A stretch of 64,000 nt of DNA from Burkholderia aenigmatica (GCF_902499175.1 NZ_CABVQC010000016.1:1-64000), one strand, 5' to 3'; shown: positions 1 through 9,669, counted from the stretch's first letter. The notes: a model not told the origin generated them from the sequence alone. Program-made: numbers and translations.

Positions 1-374
1 GCTCCAATGCAAACCAAAGTAGACGTTGGAGGCAGGCGATTCATTTACGTTCAATCAAGAATCGAACGCTACACTAGCCCGTTTCTCCGGGCTGGGTCTG
101 CGGCTGCGCGCTTTCCATCTGCTTCTTTCCTGAAGCGCCAGATTTCCCCCGCATCACCGACCTGGCCCCGGTTGTCGACCGGCGCCTGAGTTCGTCCTTC
201 TTCCGAATCGCTCCGCTCCGTCCCGGTCGCTCAACCGCCAAGGCTGTCGTTCGCCGTACCGCTTAGCCGTTGTGCCGTTTTCTACCGTTTTTACCGCTGC
301 GCGCGCAGCTGGCCGCCACGGCCGATGGCCGCCGCGCCGCGGTTTCCCGACAAACCGACCGAGGACCGAACATC
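1..374. other. Non-coding region upstream of leuA
   Basis: No convincing gene is seen here. The only short open frame lacks a good ribosome binding site and resembles no protein I know. A 6-bp inverted repeat (AGCCCG at 76-81, CGGGCT at 88-93) could form a weak hairpin, but no T-run follows it. No leucine-codon-rich leader peptide could be recognised, so attenuation of leuA is not supported. The stretch presumably holds the leuA promoter, which I could not place. Confidence 0.4.
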
Positions 375-2087
375 ATGATGCTGAAGAACCCCGCGACGAA
401 GTACCGACCGTTCACGCCCGTCAACCTGCCGAACCGCATGTGGCCGACGCGCACGATCACGCAAGCGCCGATCTGGATGAGCACCGACCTGCGCGACGGC
501 AACCAGTCGCTGTTCGAGCCGATGGACGCCGCGCGCAAGATGCGGATGTTCAAGATGCTGGTTGCGATCGGTTTCAAGGAGATCGAGGTCGCATTCCCGT
601 CGGCGTCCGAGACCGATTTCAACTTCGTGCGCGAGCTGATCGAAGGCGGCCACATTCCCGACGACGTGACGATCGAGGTGCTCACGCAGGCGCGCGACGA
701 CCTGATCGAGCGCACCTTCGAATCGCTGCGCGGCGCGAAGCGCGCGATCGTGCACCTGTACAACGCGACCGCGCCGGAATTCCGCAAGATCGTGTTCGGC
801 CTCGACCGCGACGGCGTGAAGGCGCTCGCGGTGAACGCCGCGCGCACGATCAAGCGCTGCGCCGACGCCGCGACCGATACGCATTTCACGCTGCAATACA
901 GCCCGGAGACCTTCACGGCGACCGAGCTCGATTTCGCGAAGGAAGTCTGCGACGCGGTGTTCGACGTGTGGCAGCCGACGCCGGAGCACAAGGCGATCGT
1001 GAACCTGCCGGCCACCGTCGAAGTCGGCACACCGAACTTCTACGCGGACCAGATCGAATGGATGCACCGCAACCTCGCGCGCCGCGATGCGCTGATCGTG
1101 TCCGTGCATCCGCACAACGACCGCGGCACCGCGGTCGCGGCGGCCGAGCTCGCGGTGATGGCCGGTGCGGACCGGATCGAGGGCTGCCTGTTCGGCAACG
1201 GCGAACGCACCGGTAACGTCGATCTCGTCACGCTCGCGCTGAACCTGTACTCGCAGGGCGTCGATCCGGGCCTCGATTTCTCGCAGATCAACGAAGTCGC
1301 GCGCACGGCCGAGGAATGCACGCAGTTGCCGATCCATCCGCGCCATCCGTATGTCGGCGATCTGGTGTTCACCGCATTCTCCGGCTCGCACCAGGACGCG
1401 ATCAAGAAGGGCTTTGCGGTGCAGCGCCCCGATGCCGTGTGGGAAATGCCGTATCTGCCGATCGATCCGAGCGACGTCGGCCGCACGTACGACTCGATCA
1501 TTCGCGTGAACAGCCAGTCGGGCAAGGGCGGTATCGCGTACCTGCTCGAACAGAGCTATGGCGTCGCGCTGCCGCGCCGCCTGCAGGTCGACTTCAGTGC
1601 GGCCGTGCAGCGCCTGACCGACGACAGCGGGCTCGAGGTGACGAGCGCGCAGATCTGGTCGCTGTTCCAGCAGGAATACGTGGAAGGCGATACGCCGCTG
1701 CGTTATGTCGGCCATGAATTGACCGAGCGCGACGGCCGCGAGTCGATCGTGCTGACCGCCGACGTGCACGGCGAGCGCCGCGTGCTGCGCGGTGAAGGCA
1801 ACGGCCCGCTCGATGCGCTGATGCACGCGTTGCGCACGCCGCTGCGGATCCAGCACTACGAGGAGCGCGCGTTGTCGCAGGGTGCCGATGCGAAGGCGAT
1901 TGCGATCGCCGAGCTGGCCGGCACGGGCGTGCGCGGCAGTGCGTTCGGCGTCGGCATCGACGCGAACCTGACGACCGCGTCGATCCGCGCGGTGATCAGC
2001 GGTATCAACCGTGCGTATGCGCGCGCGGACGAAGCGGCGCAGGCGACGTTTTTTGCCGCGCAGCCCGCGGTGAAGGCTGTCGCGTAA
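375..2087 (+). CDS. leuA: 2-isopropylmalate synthase LeuA
   Basis: Condenses acetyl-CoA with 2-oxoisovalerate, the first committed step of leucine synthesis, in the cytosol. The protein has 570 residues and is the long type with DLRDGNQS near residue 37 (the DGNQ variant seen in actinobacterial and Burkholderia LeuA rather than the DGEQ of enteric LeuA), HPHNDRG and GNGERTGN motifs in the TIM barrel, and a C-terminal leucine-feedback domain from about residue 430. The start MMLKNP is chosen by family resemblance; the open frame extends upstream but that part is not family-like. No other leucine gene (leuB, leuCD) is adjacent, so it may be a stand-alone or second copy (inference). Its last 83 bp overlap the convergent LysR gene. 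Confidence 0.96.
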   Translation: MMLKNPATKYRPFTPVNLPNRMWPTRTITQAPIWMSTDLRDGNQSLFEPMDAARKMRMFKMLVAIGFKEIEVAFPSASETDFNFVRELIEGGHIPDDVTIEVLTQARDDLIERTFESLRGAKRAIVHLYNATAPEFRKIVFGLDRDGVKALAVNAARTIKRCADAATDTHFTLQYSPETFTATELDFAKEVCDAVFDVWQPTPEHKAIVNLPATVEVGTPNFYADQIEWMHRNLARRDALIVSVHPHNDRGTAVAAAELAVMAGADRIEGCLFGNGERTGNVDLVTLALNLYSQGVDPGLDFSQINEVARTAEECTQLPIHPRHPYVGDLVFTAFSGSHQDAIKKGFAVQRPDAVWEMPYLPIDPSDVGRTYDSIIRVNSQSGKGGIAYLLEQSYGVALPRRLQVDFSAAVQRLTDDSGLEVTSAQIWSLFQQEYVEGDTPLRYVGHELTERDGRESIVLTADVHGERRVLRGEGNGPLDALMHALRTPLRIQHYEERALSQGADAKAIAIAELAGTGVRGSAFGVGIDANLTTASIRAVISGINRAYARADEAAQATFFAAQPAVKAVA

Positions 2088-3060
2088 GCGGGGCATCGGC
2101 GGCCGCGTCGGCGATGTCCGGCGCGGTCGCGTCGTTGTCCGGGCGGTTGCCTCCGCGCGGCCCGTCGAGCGCCGCGCACAGTTCCGCCTTCATGAAATCC
2201 ACCCACGCGCGCGTCTTCGCGTCGAGATGCCGGCGCGACGGATACACCAGAAACACGCCCACGTCCTCCGCGCGGTAATCGCGCAGCACGCGCACCAGCG
2301 CGCCTGAACGCAGCCCGTCGTCCGCGACGAACTCTGGCAGCAGGCCGATGCCCGCCCCTTCCCGAACCGCGATCTCGAGCGATGCCGCGACGTCGGCCGT
2401 CATCGTCGGCTCGAACGCGACCGTTTCCGAAGCCGCACCGCACGTCAGCGTCCATTCGCGCGCCGGGTAGGCCGGCGCGACCAGTTGCAGGCAGCGATGC
2501 CGCGCGAGCGCGCGCGGCGTATCCGGCATCCCGTGCCGCGCGACATACGCGGGCGACGCGCACAGCACGCTGCCGATCCGCCCGACGTCGATCGCGACCT
2601 GATCGGAACTCGGCAGGCTCGGCATCGCAATCACCGCGACGTCGTAGCTGTCGCGGATCAGGTCCGGCACCTGCGGCGCGAGCGTCAGGTCGACGCTGAC
2701 GTCCGGATAGCGCGCCTGGAAGCGCGCGACGAGCGGAATCACGAAACGATTCGCGATGCTGGCGCTGCAGTGCGCGCGCAGCCGGCCGTGCGGATGCAGC
2801 CGCGCGCCGCGTGCTTCGCGTTCGCTCGCATCGACGGCGAGCGTGATGTCGCGTGCGCGCGCGAGATAGCGTTCGCCGGCTTCGGTCAGGCACATCGAGC
2901 GCGTCGTGCGGTTCATCAACCGGATGCCGAGATGCGCTTCGAGCGACGCGATCGTGCGGCTGACATACGCGGTCGTGAGGTTGAGCCGCTTGCCGGTTTC
3001 GGTGAAGGTCCCCGCGTCGGCGAGCGTGACGAAAACCTGCATGCTTTGAATGAGATCCAT
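2005..3060 (-). CDS. LysR-family transcriptional regulator
   Basis: A DNA-binding regulator with an N-terminal winged HTH (about residues 1-60, beginning [19 protein letters not shown]) and a type 2 periplasmic-binding-like effector domain (about 90-300). Most LysR proteins end near residue 300; this one runs on to 351 with a low-complexity Ala/Pro/Arg tail that is translated antisense to the end of leuA. The tail is probably the result of loss of an ancestral stop codon. The start ATG is clear. It is convergent with leuA; the next gene on the same strand is an AraC regulator. Its target is unknown. It belongs to the subgroup that often controls divergent oxidoreductase or efflux genes, but no divergent gene lies immediately upstream. 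Confidence 0.9.
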   Translation of the reverse strand: MDLIQSMQVFVTLADAGTFTETGKRLNLTTAYVSRTIASLEAHLGIRLMNRTTRSMCLTEAGERYLARARDITLAVDASEREARGARLHPHGRLRAHCSASIANRFVIPLVARFQARYPDVSVDLTLAPQVPDLIRDSYDVAVIAMPSLPSSDQVAIDVGRIGSVLCASPAYVARHGMPDTPRALARHRCLQLVAPAYPAREWTLTCGAASETVAFEPTMTADVAASLEIAVREGAGIGLLPEFVADDGLRSGALVRVLRDYRAEDVGVFLVYPSRRHLDAKTRAWVDFMKAELCAALDGPRGGNRPDNDATAPDIADAAADAPLTRQPSPRAARQKTSPAPLRPRAHTHG

Positions 3061-3173
3061 CGTCGGGGCGGGCGCGTGGCGCCGGTGTCGTGCGATGCCG
3101 CTACTGTAGCGAGCGGCCTGCCGTGCCGCGCGCGCACGTCAGCGAACGATCGTCGCGAAACGGACAGGGCGGT

Positions 3174-3947
3174 TCAGCGTCGCGAGAAGTATTCGCTCGG
3201 CGGCACGCCGAGTGCCTTGCGGAACATCGCCGCGAACGCGCTGGGGCTGTCGTAGCCGTGTTCGAGCGCGAGTTCGAGGATCGGCGTGCCGGCGGCCAGG
3301 CGCGGCAGGCTCAGCAGCAGGCGCGCATGGCGGCACCACGCACCGTGCGTCATGCCCGTTTCACGCTTGAAGGTGCGCGCGAGCGTGCGCTCGTTCATGT
3401 GCGCGTCGCGCGCCCACGACTGCAGGGTGACGACCGACGACGGGTCATTGATGAGCCGCGTGCACAGCGCGGCGAGCGCCGGATGGCGCGGCATCGGCAC
3501 ATGCAGCGACAGCAGCGGCGCGATCTCGATTTCGTCGAGGATCAGCGCGAGCACGCGGCCCGCGCGATGCGCGAGGTCGTAATCGGCCGGCAGTTCGCAC
3601 GCGGTCACGATCAGTTCGCGCAGCAACGTGCCGACCTCGATCACGCGGCATTCGCGCGGCAGGCTCGGCCGCACTTCGTGCGCGACGAATACCGTGCGCA
3701 TCTGCACGTCGCCGGCCATTCGGATTTCGTGCTGGGTGCCGCCCGGCACCCAGACCGCGCGCCCCGTCGGCACGACCCAGCTGCCGGCATCCGCATGCAC
3801 GAGCATCACGCCGGAAATCGCGTGAATCAGCTGGCCATGCCGGTGCGAATGCGGCGGATACGCGATGCCGGCCGCCGCGTCGGACGCGACGACGGCGATC
3901 TGCTTGTGCTTGTCCTTGTGCTCGAGCGCACTGAAAAATTGATCCAC
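3174..3947 (-). CDS. AraC-family regulator with cupin sensor domain
   Basis: An N-terminal cupin-like sensor domain (HSHRHGQLIH near residue 35) is followed by a C-terminal AraC-type double HTH (about residues 160-257, ending PSEYFSRR). The GTG at 3947 is preferred because AAAAGG lies just upstream and the protein then has about 257 residues, normal for this subfamily; an in-frame ATG at 4013 would add 22 unconvincing residues. It is transcribed away from the efflux operon starting at 4046, with about 98 bp between them, so local control of that operon is likely (inference). The ligand is unknown; relatives often respond to aromatic or amphipathic compounds. Confidence 0.88.
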   Translation of the reverse strand: MDQFFSALEHKDKHKQIAVVASDAAAGIAYPPHSHRHGQLIHAISGVMLVHADAGSWVVPTGRAVWVPGGTQHEIRMAGDVQMRTVFVAHEVRPSLPRECRVIEVGTLLRELIVTACELPADYDLAHRAGRVLALILDEIEIAPLLSLHVPMPRHPALAALCTRLINDPSSVVTLQSWARDAHMNERTLARTFKRETGMTHGAWCRHARLLLSLPRLAAGTPILELALEHGYDSPSAFAAMFRKALGVPPSEYFSRR

Positions 3948-4045
3948 GTGTCCTTTTCTCGACGACGAATGCGCTTTGCGCGCGAGATCGACCGAATGGG
4001 TCGAAATTACCATAGGCCCATCGTTTGTTCGACTGCCATTGCACG

Positions 4046-5500
4046 ATGCACGCCTCGTTATCTCCTCCGGTTTCCTTCCGTTTGTCTGTTGCTGCCGCGC
4101 TGCTGAGCGCCGCGACGCTTGCCGCCTGCTCGGTCGGCGATCCGTACCGTCCGCCTGCGGCCGATGCGGCGCGCACGGCGCCGTTCGACGCGGCGAGCGA
4201 TGCACCCGTTGCATCCGGCGGTGCGTTGCCCGATCGCTGGTGGCAACTGTTCGACGATCCGGCGCTCGACGCACTCGTGCGCGAAGCGCTCGCGCAGAAC
4301 CGCGATCTCGCGGTAGCCGCGGCACGGGTCGCGCGTGCGCGGGCCGTGCTCGACGAAGCGGGGGCCGCGCAGTTGCCCGAGACGACAGCCGGCTTTGGCG
4401 TCGACTACGGCAAGCACGCGCCCGACCAGATCGTCGCGAGTGCGAAGGGCACCGATGCGCGTACGCGCTGGGGGTTCGCGCCGTCGTTCGCGGTGTCGTG
4501 GGAAGTCGATCTTTGGGGGCGCGTCGGTCATCTCGTCGATGCCGCGCGCGCCGATTCGGAGGCCGTGCAGGCGGCGTCGGATGCGATGCGCGTCGCGGTG
4601 GCCGCCGAAACGACGGCCGCCTATGCGCAGGCGTGCGCGTACGGCGAGCGGATCGACGTGGCCGAGCGCTCGGTCGCGATCGCCGACCGCCTCGCGTCGC
4701 TGACCGCCCACCAGCGTGCGCACGGTCTCGTGTCCGATCTCGAAGTCGCGCGCTCGCGTGCATTTGCCGACGATACGCGCGCCGAACTGCCGGCGCTCGC
4801 GGGCGCGCGCCGCGCCGCGTTGTATGAGCTGGCCGTGCTGACCGGTCATGCGCCCGGCGCGATTCCCGACGCGGCCGCGCGCTGCCACGCGACGCCGGCG
4901 CTGGCGCGGCCGTTTCCGGTCGGCGACGGCGCCGCGCTGCTCCGGCGCCGGCCCGACCTGCGCGAAAGCGAGCGCCGGCTCGCCGCGTCGAACGCGCGGA
5001 TCGGTGCCGCGACGGCCGAGCTGTATCCGTCGATCGTACTCGGCGGGTCGGTGAACTGGCTGTCGACCACCGGCGATCCATCGTCGCTTGGCGACAAGTA
5101 TGCGATCGCGTGGGGCGTCGGGCCGCTGATTACGTGGCGTTTTCCGAATCTCGCGGCGAGCCGCGCGCAACTCGCGCAGGCCCGCGCGGACGATGCCGCC
5201 GCGCGCGCGTCGTTCGATGCGCAGGTGCTGCGCGCGCTGAAGGAAACCGAGCAGGCGCTCGCCCGCTATGGCGCCGAGTGGCGCCACAAGGCCGCGCTCG
5301 AAACCGCGCGCGCCGAGCACGCACGCGCCTACCGGCTCGCCGAACTGAACTACGACGCGGGTGCGCTGGATTTTCTCGGCGTGCTCGACGCGCAGCGCAG
5401 CCTCGTCGCGGTCGACGCGGCACTGGCCACCTCGACGCAGCAGGTCGCACTCGATCAGGTCGCCGTCTTCAAGGCACTGGGGGGCGGCTGGCAGCCCTAG
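4046..5500 (+). CDS. Outer-membrane efflux lipoprotein (OprM/NodT family)
   Basis: The outer-membrane channel of a tripartite pump. It has a lipoprotein signal with lipobox LAAC (Cys28), then two tandem outer-membrane-efflux domains (about residues 70-270 and 290-480) typical of the trimeric beta-barrel and alpha-helical tunnel of OprM. Length 484 is normal for the family. The ATG at 4046 is chosen because it places the lipobox correctly; an upstream TTG adds seven residues. It is the first gene of an operon with the adaptor (47 bp downstream) and the MFS pump. In Gram-negative EmrAB-type systems the channel is often encoded elsewhere; here it is in the operon, as in Burkholderia and Pseudomonas drug and phenolic exporters. 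Confidence 0.93.
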   Translation: MHASLSPPVSFRLSVAAALLSAATLAACSVGDPYRPPAADAARTAPFDAASDAPVASGGALPDRWWQLFDDPALDALVREALAQNRDLAVAAARVARARAVLDEAGAAQLPETTAGFGVDYGKHAPDQIVASAKGTDARTRWGFAPSFAVSWEVDLWGRVGHLVDAARADSEAVQAASDAMRVAVAAETTAAYAQACAYGERIDVAERSVAIADRLASLTAHQRAHGLVSDLEVARSRAFADDTRAELPALAGARRAALYELAVLTGHAPGAIPDAAARCHATPALARPFPVGDGAALLRRRPDLRESERRLAASNARIGAATAELYPSIVLGGSVNWLSTTGDPSSLGDKYAIAWGVGPLITWRFPNLAASRAQLAQARADDAAARASFDAQVLRALKETEQALARYGAEWRHKAALETARAEHARAYRLAELNYDAGALDFLGVLDAQRSLVAVDAALATSTQQVALDQVAVFKALGGGWQP

Positions 5501-5547
5501 CCGGCCGTTCGTGAATCCGCACGCACTCAACCATTCCGATTCCGATC

Positions 5548-6666
5548 ATGAGCACCACAGCCGTACCCGAGAAATCCGCCCGTTTCGCGCGGCGCCACTG
5601 GATCGCCGCCGGCGCCTTCATCATCGTCATCGCGCTTGTCGGTTTCGGCTGGCGCTGGTGGACGGTCGGCCGCTTCATCGAGCACACCGACGACGCGTAC
5701 GTGCGCGCCGACATCGTGACCGTCAGCCCGCGCGTGGCCGGCTATGTCGCACGCGTGGCCGTCGACGACAACCAGCCCGTGAAGCGCGGCGACGTGCTCG
5801 TCACGCTCGACGATCGCGACTACCGTGCGAGGCTCGACGATGCGCAGGCAGCCGTCGCCGCGGCCGATGCGACGCTGCAGGCCGAGGAAGCCGCGGCCGC
5901 GACGCTCGACGCGCAGGTCGGCCAGCAACGCAGCGTGATCGAGCAGGCGCAGGCCGATGCGGCCGCCGCGCACGCCGAAGCCGCGCGGCGCGATGCCGAT
6001 GCGGTGCGCTACAAGCAGTTGCTCGCCGAATCGGCTGCCAGCGGGCAGCGCTGGGAACAGGCGCATGCCGATGCGCTGAAGGCGCGCGCGGAACTGGCCC
6101 GTGCGAGCGCGGCCGTGCGCGCGCAGGACGACCAGCAGACGGTGCTGCGCCGGCGCCGCGCGCAGAGTACGGCCGCGATCGAGCAGGCGCGTGCGCGACT
6201 CGCGGCGTCCCGCGCGAAGCTCGCGCTGGCGCAACTCGATCTCGAACACACGGTGATCCGTGCGACCCGCGACGGCACGATCGGCCAGCGGGCGGTGCGC
6301 GCAGGGCAGTACATCGAGGTTGGGATGCCGTTGCTCGCGGTCGTGCCGCTGCGCGATGTGTACGTCGTCGCGAACTTCAAGGAGACGCAGCTTGGCGCGA
6401 TGCGCGACGGGCAGCCGGTCGAGATCGATGTCGATACCTACGCGGGCCGCACGCTGCACGGCCGCGTGCTGGGGCTCGCACCGGGCTCGGGGGCCGAATT
6501 CGCGCTGCTGCCGCCCGACAACGCGACCGGTAACTTCACGAAGATCGTGCAGCGCGTGCCCGTGAAGATCCGCCTCGATGCGCCGCCGTCGGGCCTCGTG
6601 CTGCGGCCCGGCATGTCGGTGATCGCGCGTGTCGACACGCGCGGCGTACCGGGAGCCGGATCGTGA
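5548..6666 (+). CDS. HlyD/EmrA-type membrane-fusion protein
   Basis: A periplasmic adaptor that joins the inner-membrane MFS pump to the outer-membrane channel. One N-terminal transmembrane helix (about residues 17-36) is followed by a biotinyl-lipoyl-like half (HTDDAYVRADIVTVSPRV), a long Ala/Gln-rich coiled coil (about 95-215), the second lipoyl half and a beta-barrel domain. The motif TDDAYV is characteristic of EmrA/VceA adaptors used with DHA2 MFS pumps. The 372-residue length is typical. Its last codons overlap the start of the pump gene (GTGA), so the two are translationally coupled. Confidence 0.93.
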   Translation: MSTTAVPEKSARFARRHWIAAGAFIIVIALVGFGWRWWTVGRFIEHTDDAYVRADIVTVSPRVAGYVARVAVDDNQPVKRGDVLVTLDDRDYRARLDDAQAAVAAADATLQAEEAAAATLDAQVGQQRSVIEQAQADAAAAHAEAARRDADAVRYKQLLAESAASGQRWEQAHADALKARAELARASAAVRAQDDQQTVLRRRRAQSTAAIEQARARLAASRAKLALAQLDLEHTVIRATRDGTIGQRAVRAGQYIEVGMPLLAVVPLRDVYVVANFKETQLGAMRDGQPVEIDVDTYAGRTLHGRVLGLAPGSGAEFALLPPDNATGNFTKIVQRVPVKIRLDAPPSGLVLRPGMSVIARVDTRGVPGAGS

Positions 6667-8255
6667 CGGCCGCAACCGGGCAGGCTACGCAGGCCACGCA
6701 CGACGAAACCGTCTCGCTGCGCGCGTGGGTCGCGGTGCTCGGCGGCGTGTTCGGCTGCTTCATGGCGGGGATGAACGTGCACGTGACGAACGCGTCGTTG
6801 CCCGACATCCGTGGTTCGCTGGGCGCGAGCTTCGAGGAAGGCTCGTGGATCTCGACCGCCTATCTCGTCGCCGAGATCGTCGTGATTCCCCTCACCGGCT
6901 GGCTCGTGCAGGTGTTCTCGGCGCGCCGCGTGCTGCTCGTCGGCGCAACGGGGTTTTTGGCGTTCTCGATCGCGTGCTCGGTCGCGCCGACCATCTCGTC
7001 GATGATCGTCGCGCGCGCACTGCAGGGCGCATTCGGCGGCGTGCTGATTCCGCTGTCGTTCCAGCTGATCGTCACCGAGCTGCCGCCGTCGAAGCATCCG
7101 TTCGGCATGGCGCTGTTCGCGGTCGCGAACAACGTCGCGCAGGCGGCCGGGCCATCGCTTGGCGGCTGGCTCACCGACATGTATTCATGGCGCTGGATCT
7201 TCTATCTGCAGATTCCGCCCGCGATCGCGCTGATCGTGGCAATCGCGTGGGCGATCCGCCCGGTGCCCGTGCAACTGTCGAAGCTGCGCCAGGCCGACTG
7301 GTTCGGGATCGCGACGATGGCGCTCGGCCTGAGTGCGCTGCAGATCGTGCTGGAAGAGGGCGGTCGCAAGGACTGGTTCGCGTCCGACCTGATCGTCGAG
7401 CTGTCGATCGTCGCGGTGGCGGGGCTCGTCGCGTTCGTCGCGATCGAGCTGCGGCGCAAGGAGCCGTTCATCAACCTGAGGTTGCTCGGCCGCTACAACT
7501 TCGGGATCGCGAGCCTGATGCAGTTCCTGTTCGGCGCGGTGGTGTTCGGCGTCGTGTTTCTCGTGCCGAACTACTTCGCCGAGCTGCACGGCTACAGCGC
7601 GCGCGACATCGGCCTCGCGATGATCCCGTACGGGATCGTGCAGTTCGTGATGTCGTTCCTGACGCCGCCGCTGATGCGCCGCACGAGCCCGCGCGCGACG
7701 ATCGTGCTCGGCTTCGTGCTCGTCGCGGCCGGCTGCCTGATGAACATCCACCTGACTGCCGACGCCGCGTCGAACGTGATCGTGCCGTCGCTCGTCGTGC
7801 GCGGGATCGGGCAGTCGCTCGTCGTGATCGCACTGTCGGTGATGGCCGTCGACGGGATCGAGAAGGCGCAGCTCGGCTCGGCGTCCGGCGTGTTCAACAT
7901 GGTGCGCAACGTCGGCGGCGCGATCGGCATCGCGGTGGCGAGCCAGATCGTCGTCGAGCGGCAGAAACTGCACGCGATGCGGATTGGCGAGGCCGTTTCG
8001 CCGTTCTCGGCAGCCTTTCAGGAACGCATGGCGATGCTGGCGCGGCTGTTGTCGCGCGTGCACGTGCCGCGTGCCGATGCGTTGCCGGGTTCGTCGACCG
8101 GCGGCGTGCACGAGCTGGCACTCGCGCTCGTCAACCAGCGCGTGATGCGCGAGGCGCTGCTGATGGCGTACAGTGACACGTTCCTGATCGCGGGTGTCGC
8201 GATGGCAGCGTGTACGGCGGCGGCGTTCGTGTTGAAGGGGAAGAAGAAAGCGTGA
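6663..8255 (+). CDS. DHA2-family MFS multidrug exporter (EmrB-like)
   Basis: A 14-helix drug/proton antiporter of the inner membrane, 530 residues long. Seen features include the first-helix start LRAWVAVLGGVFGCFMAG, the TNASLPDI motif common to EmrB relatives, and the SWRWIFYLQIPPA motif that marks DHA2 exporters. It starts with GTG overlapping the stop of the adaptor gene. Together with the two upstream genes it forms a complete tripartite pump, probably for hydrophobic drugs, fatty acids or phenolics; the substrate cannot be read from sequence. Confidence 0.94.
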   Translation: MTAATGQATQATHDETVSLRAWVAVLGGVFGCFMAGMNVHVTNASLPDIRGSLGASFEEGSWISTAYLVAEIVVIPLTGWLVQVFSARRVLLVGATGFLAFSIACSVAPTISSMIVARALQGAFGGVLIPLSFQLIVTELPPSKHPFGMALFAVANNVAQAAGPSLGGWLTDMYSWRWIFYLQIPPAIALIVAIAWAIRPVPVQLSKLRQADWFGIATMALGLSALQIVLEEGGRKDWFASDLIVELSIVAVAGLVAFVAIELRRKEPFINLRLLGRYNFGIASLMQFLFGAVVFGVVFLVPNYFAELHGYSARDIGLAMIPYGIVQFVMSFLTPPLMRRTSPRATIVLGFVLVAAGCLMNIHLTADAASNVIVPSLVVRGIGQSLVVIALSVMAVDGIEKAQLGSASGVFNMVRNVGGAIGIAVASQIVVERQKLHAMRIGEAVSPFSAAFQERMAMLARLLSRVHVPRADALPGSSTGGVHELALALVNQRVMREALLMAYSDTFLIAGVAMAACTAAAFVLKGKKKA

Positions 8256-8379
8256 TGGGGACAGACGCCCGATGTTGAAGCCTGACATTGCTGACAGGCG
8301 CCGAATTCCTGCAATGCGCGTATCGTGCATGCGGCGCGCGAGGCTGTTCTCCCGCGCTGATCACCATGAGGAGCGTGGC

Positions 8380-8784
8380 ATGTCGAAGGATGATTCCCTG
8401 AGAGGACAGATCAAGGAGCAGGCCCAGGCAGCGGACCGCCACAACCTGGCGCGGCCGGCTGCGAACGGCGCGCTGTGGGCGCGCGGCCTCACGACGCAAC
8501 GGGTCGCCGACCTGTTCAGAACCCTGCAGGGATTGCCGGGGCACTGGATGCAGTTGCAGAACGAGGTCAATGCCGGGAATCGCTATTTTTACGGTGTGCA
8601 GAATGGCAGCGTGACGACCGAAGAAGGGAAGGCGCTGATCCGCTGGATCGCCAAGGCGGTTGTGAGCGCCGCCGGGGAGGCACAGTTCGACTTCCCGTTG
8701 CAGCAATTGCGTTTCACTGCCGACATGGGCTGGCTCAAGCTCCAGCGTGTGCAAGGGCGTGTGATGGTGTTTTCGCAGCCCTGA
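8380..8784 (+). CDS. Hypothetical protein, 134 residues
   Basis: I do not recognise a named family. The start at 8380 (MSKDDSLRGQIKEQ) follows a good GAGGAG ribosome binding site; the longer open frame upstream has no such site. The protein is soluble, without signal or membrane segments, and looks like a small alpha/beta protein with a central LPGHWMQLQNEVNAG stretch. It lies 124 bp after the efflux operon and is followed by a strong hairpin, so it is probably a single-gene transcript. No function is inferred. Confidence 0.7.
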   Translation: MSKDDSLRGQIKEQAQAADRHNLARPAANGALWARGLTTQRVADLFRTLQGLPGHWMQLQNEVNAGNRYFYGVQNGSVTTEEGKALIRWIAKAVVSAAGEAQFDFPLQQLRFTADMGWLKLQRVQGRVMVFSQP

Positions 8785-8858
8785 TCGTCAGTTCCGGGGC
8801 GTCGTCGGAACCCGCGGCCGTTCATGAGTACGGTGTCGGTGTATAGAGGGTGATCGCG

Positions 8859-8885
8859 GCGAGCCGGCACTTTGCGCCGGCTCGC
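8859..8885. terminator. Putative bidirectional terminator hairpin
   Basis: A perfect 10-bp inverted repeat (GCGAGCCGGC at 8859-8868, GCCGGCTCGC at 8876-8885) with a 7-nt loop lies between convergent genes. There is no strong T-run, so it may be only a weak or Rho-assisted stop. Confidence 0.5.
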
Positions 8886-8956
8886 CTGTGACGGGCATTC
8901 GGTGGCGGCCGGACCCGGCCGCCACACAGACTCCCTCCCGGCCATTCTGCCGACTG

Positions 8957-9277
8957 TCAGACCGACACCGTGATGCCTGCCGAACGCGGCGGCCTCGCAG
9001 GCCGCACCACGATTTCCACATGCTGGCCCAATGACGCCAGCGTCTGCATCAGCAGTTCCAGCGAAACGTTCCGAAGCCTTTCGCGTTGCTCGGGCGTGAC
9101 GACCGGCCGGGCCATCTCCGAGAGCGCCGCAGCCTCGTCTTCGCTCAGGCCGCGCGAGACGATCAGCGCATTGAGTTTCAGTACGAGCGCAGACTTGGCC
9201 GAGAGTGCGCCTGCATCATCGAGGCCGAAGTCATCCGGCAACGGGTAGGCGCGTTGGCGCGAGTCGTTGTAGTTCAT
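8957..9277 (-). CDS. XRE-like HTH protein paired with SymE-like toxin
   Basis: A 106-residue protein beginning MNYNDSRQRAYPLPDDFGL. Residues about 25-90 (SALVLKLNALIVSRGLSEDE) fit the short XRE/COG5606-type helix-turn-helix proteins that act as antitoxin-like repressors. Its ATG overlaps the TGA of the upstream SymE-like gene (ATGA at 9274-9277), showing translational coupling and fixing this start, although the open frame extends further. The pairing of a SymE-fold protein with an HTH protein suggests a toxin-antitoxin or self-regulating unit (inference from arrangement). Confidence 0.72.
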   Translation of the reverse strand: MNYNDSRQRAYPLPDDFGLDDAGALSAKSALVLKLNALIVSRGLSEDEAAALSEMARPVVTPEQRERLRNVSLELLMQTLASLGQHVEIVVRPARPPRSAGITVSV

Positions 9278-9603
9278 TCCGCCTCTCCCGTGATCACCGA
9301 AAACTGTGGCCGTGGTTGTCTTGTCGCGCGATCGGCATCCTGTCCGACATCGTCGCAGTGCCCCTCTTCGATCGGCGTGATCACCAGCCGCTTGTGCGCG
9401 ACCTCGATCTGCAAGTGCTGCTCGGGTTCGAAACCCGCTGCTTCGATCCAGCGGCCGGACAGCTTCATCCATAGATGGAGGACCGGCGGTGCCATGTCGC
9501 TGAGCCTGAGGTGCGGGACGATGCGGCGAGTCTGAAGAGACATTCGAGAGGGCACGAAACAATCGTGAAAACTAACCGGTGCGTTATGATTCGCGTCAGC
9601 CAT
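9274..9603 (-). CDS. SymE-family toxin-like protein
   Basis: A 109-residue protein with the SymE signature in its middle: LSGRWIEAAGFEPEQHLQIE followed by a short strand and LVITPIEE (about residues 48-80), the AbrB-like fold of the E. coli SOS-induced RNA-cleaving/nucleoid-condensing toxin SymE. The start at 9603 (MADANHN) is plausible; a second ATG (MSLQTRR) 20 codons in would remove a tail that is not SymE-like. It overlaps the downstream HTH gene by ATGA. A strong palindrome sits just upstream (9636-9669). E. coli SymE is controlled by an antisense RNA, SymR; whether an antisense RNA exists here cannot be seen. Confidence 0.72.
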   Translation of the reverse strand: MADANHNAPVSFHDCFVPSRMSLQTRRIVPHLRLSDMAPPVLHLWMKLSGRWIEAAGFEPEQHLQIEVAHKRLVITPIEEGHCDDVGQDADRATRQPRPQFSVITGEAE

Positions 9604-9635
9604 GACTGACTCCCATGATGAGTGGGTTGTGGTCA

Positions 9636-9669
9636 GCGGCCCGCAGGTGCACTAACACCTGCGGGCCGC
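9636..9669. promoter_or_regulatory. Strong palindrome upstream of the SymE-like gene
   Basis: A perfect 14-bp inverted repeat (arms GCGGCCCGCAGGTG and CACCTGCGGGCCGC, 6-nt loop CACTAA) begins 33 bp before the SymE-like start. It could be a leader hairpin in the mRNA, the terminator of an antisense RNA, or an operator for the HTH partner. No long T-run follows on either strand. Confidence 0.55.

Noticed and set aside
7..189. 60-codon open frame at the window start
   Set aside because: Poor ribosome binding site and no resemblance to a known protein or leader peptide.
291..2096. 601-codon open frame antisense to leuA
   Set aside because: Shadow of leuA on the opposite strand, Arg/His-rich without family resemblance.
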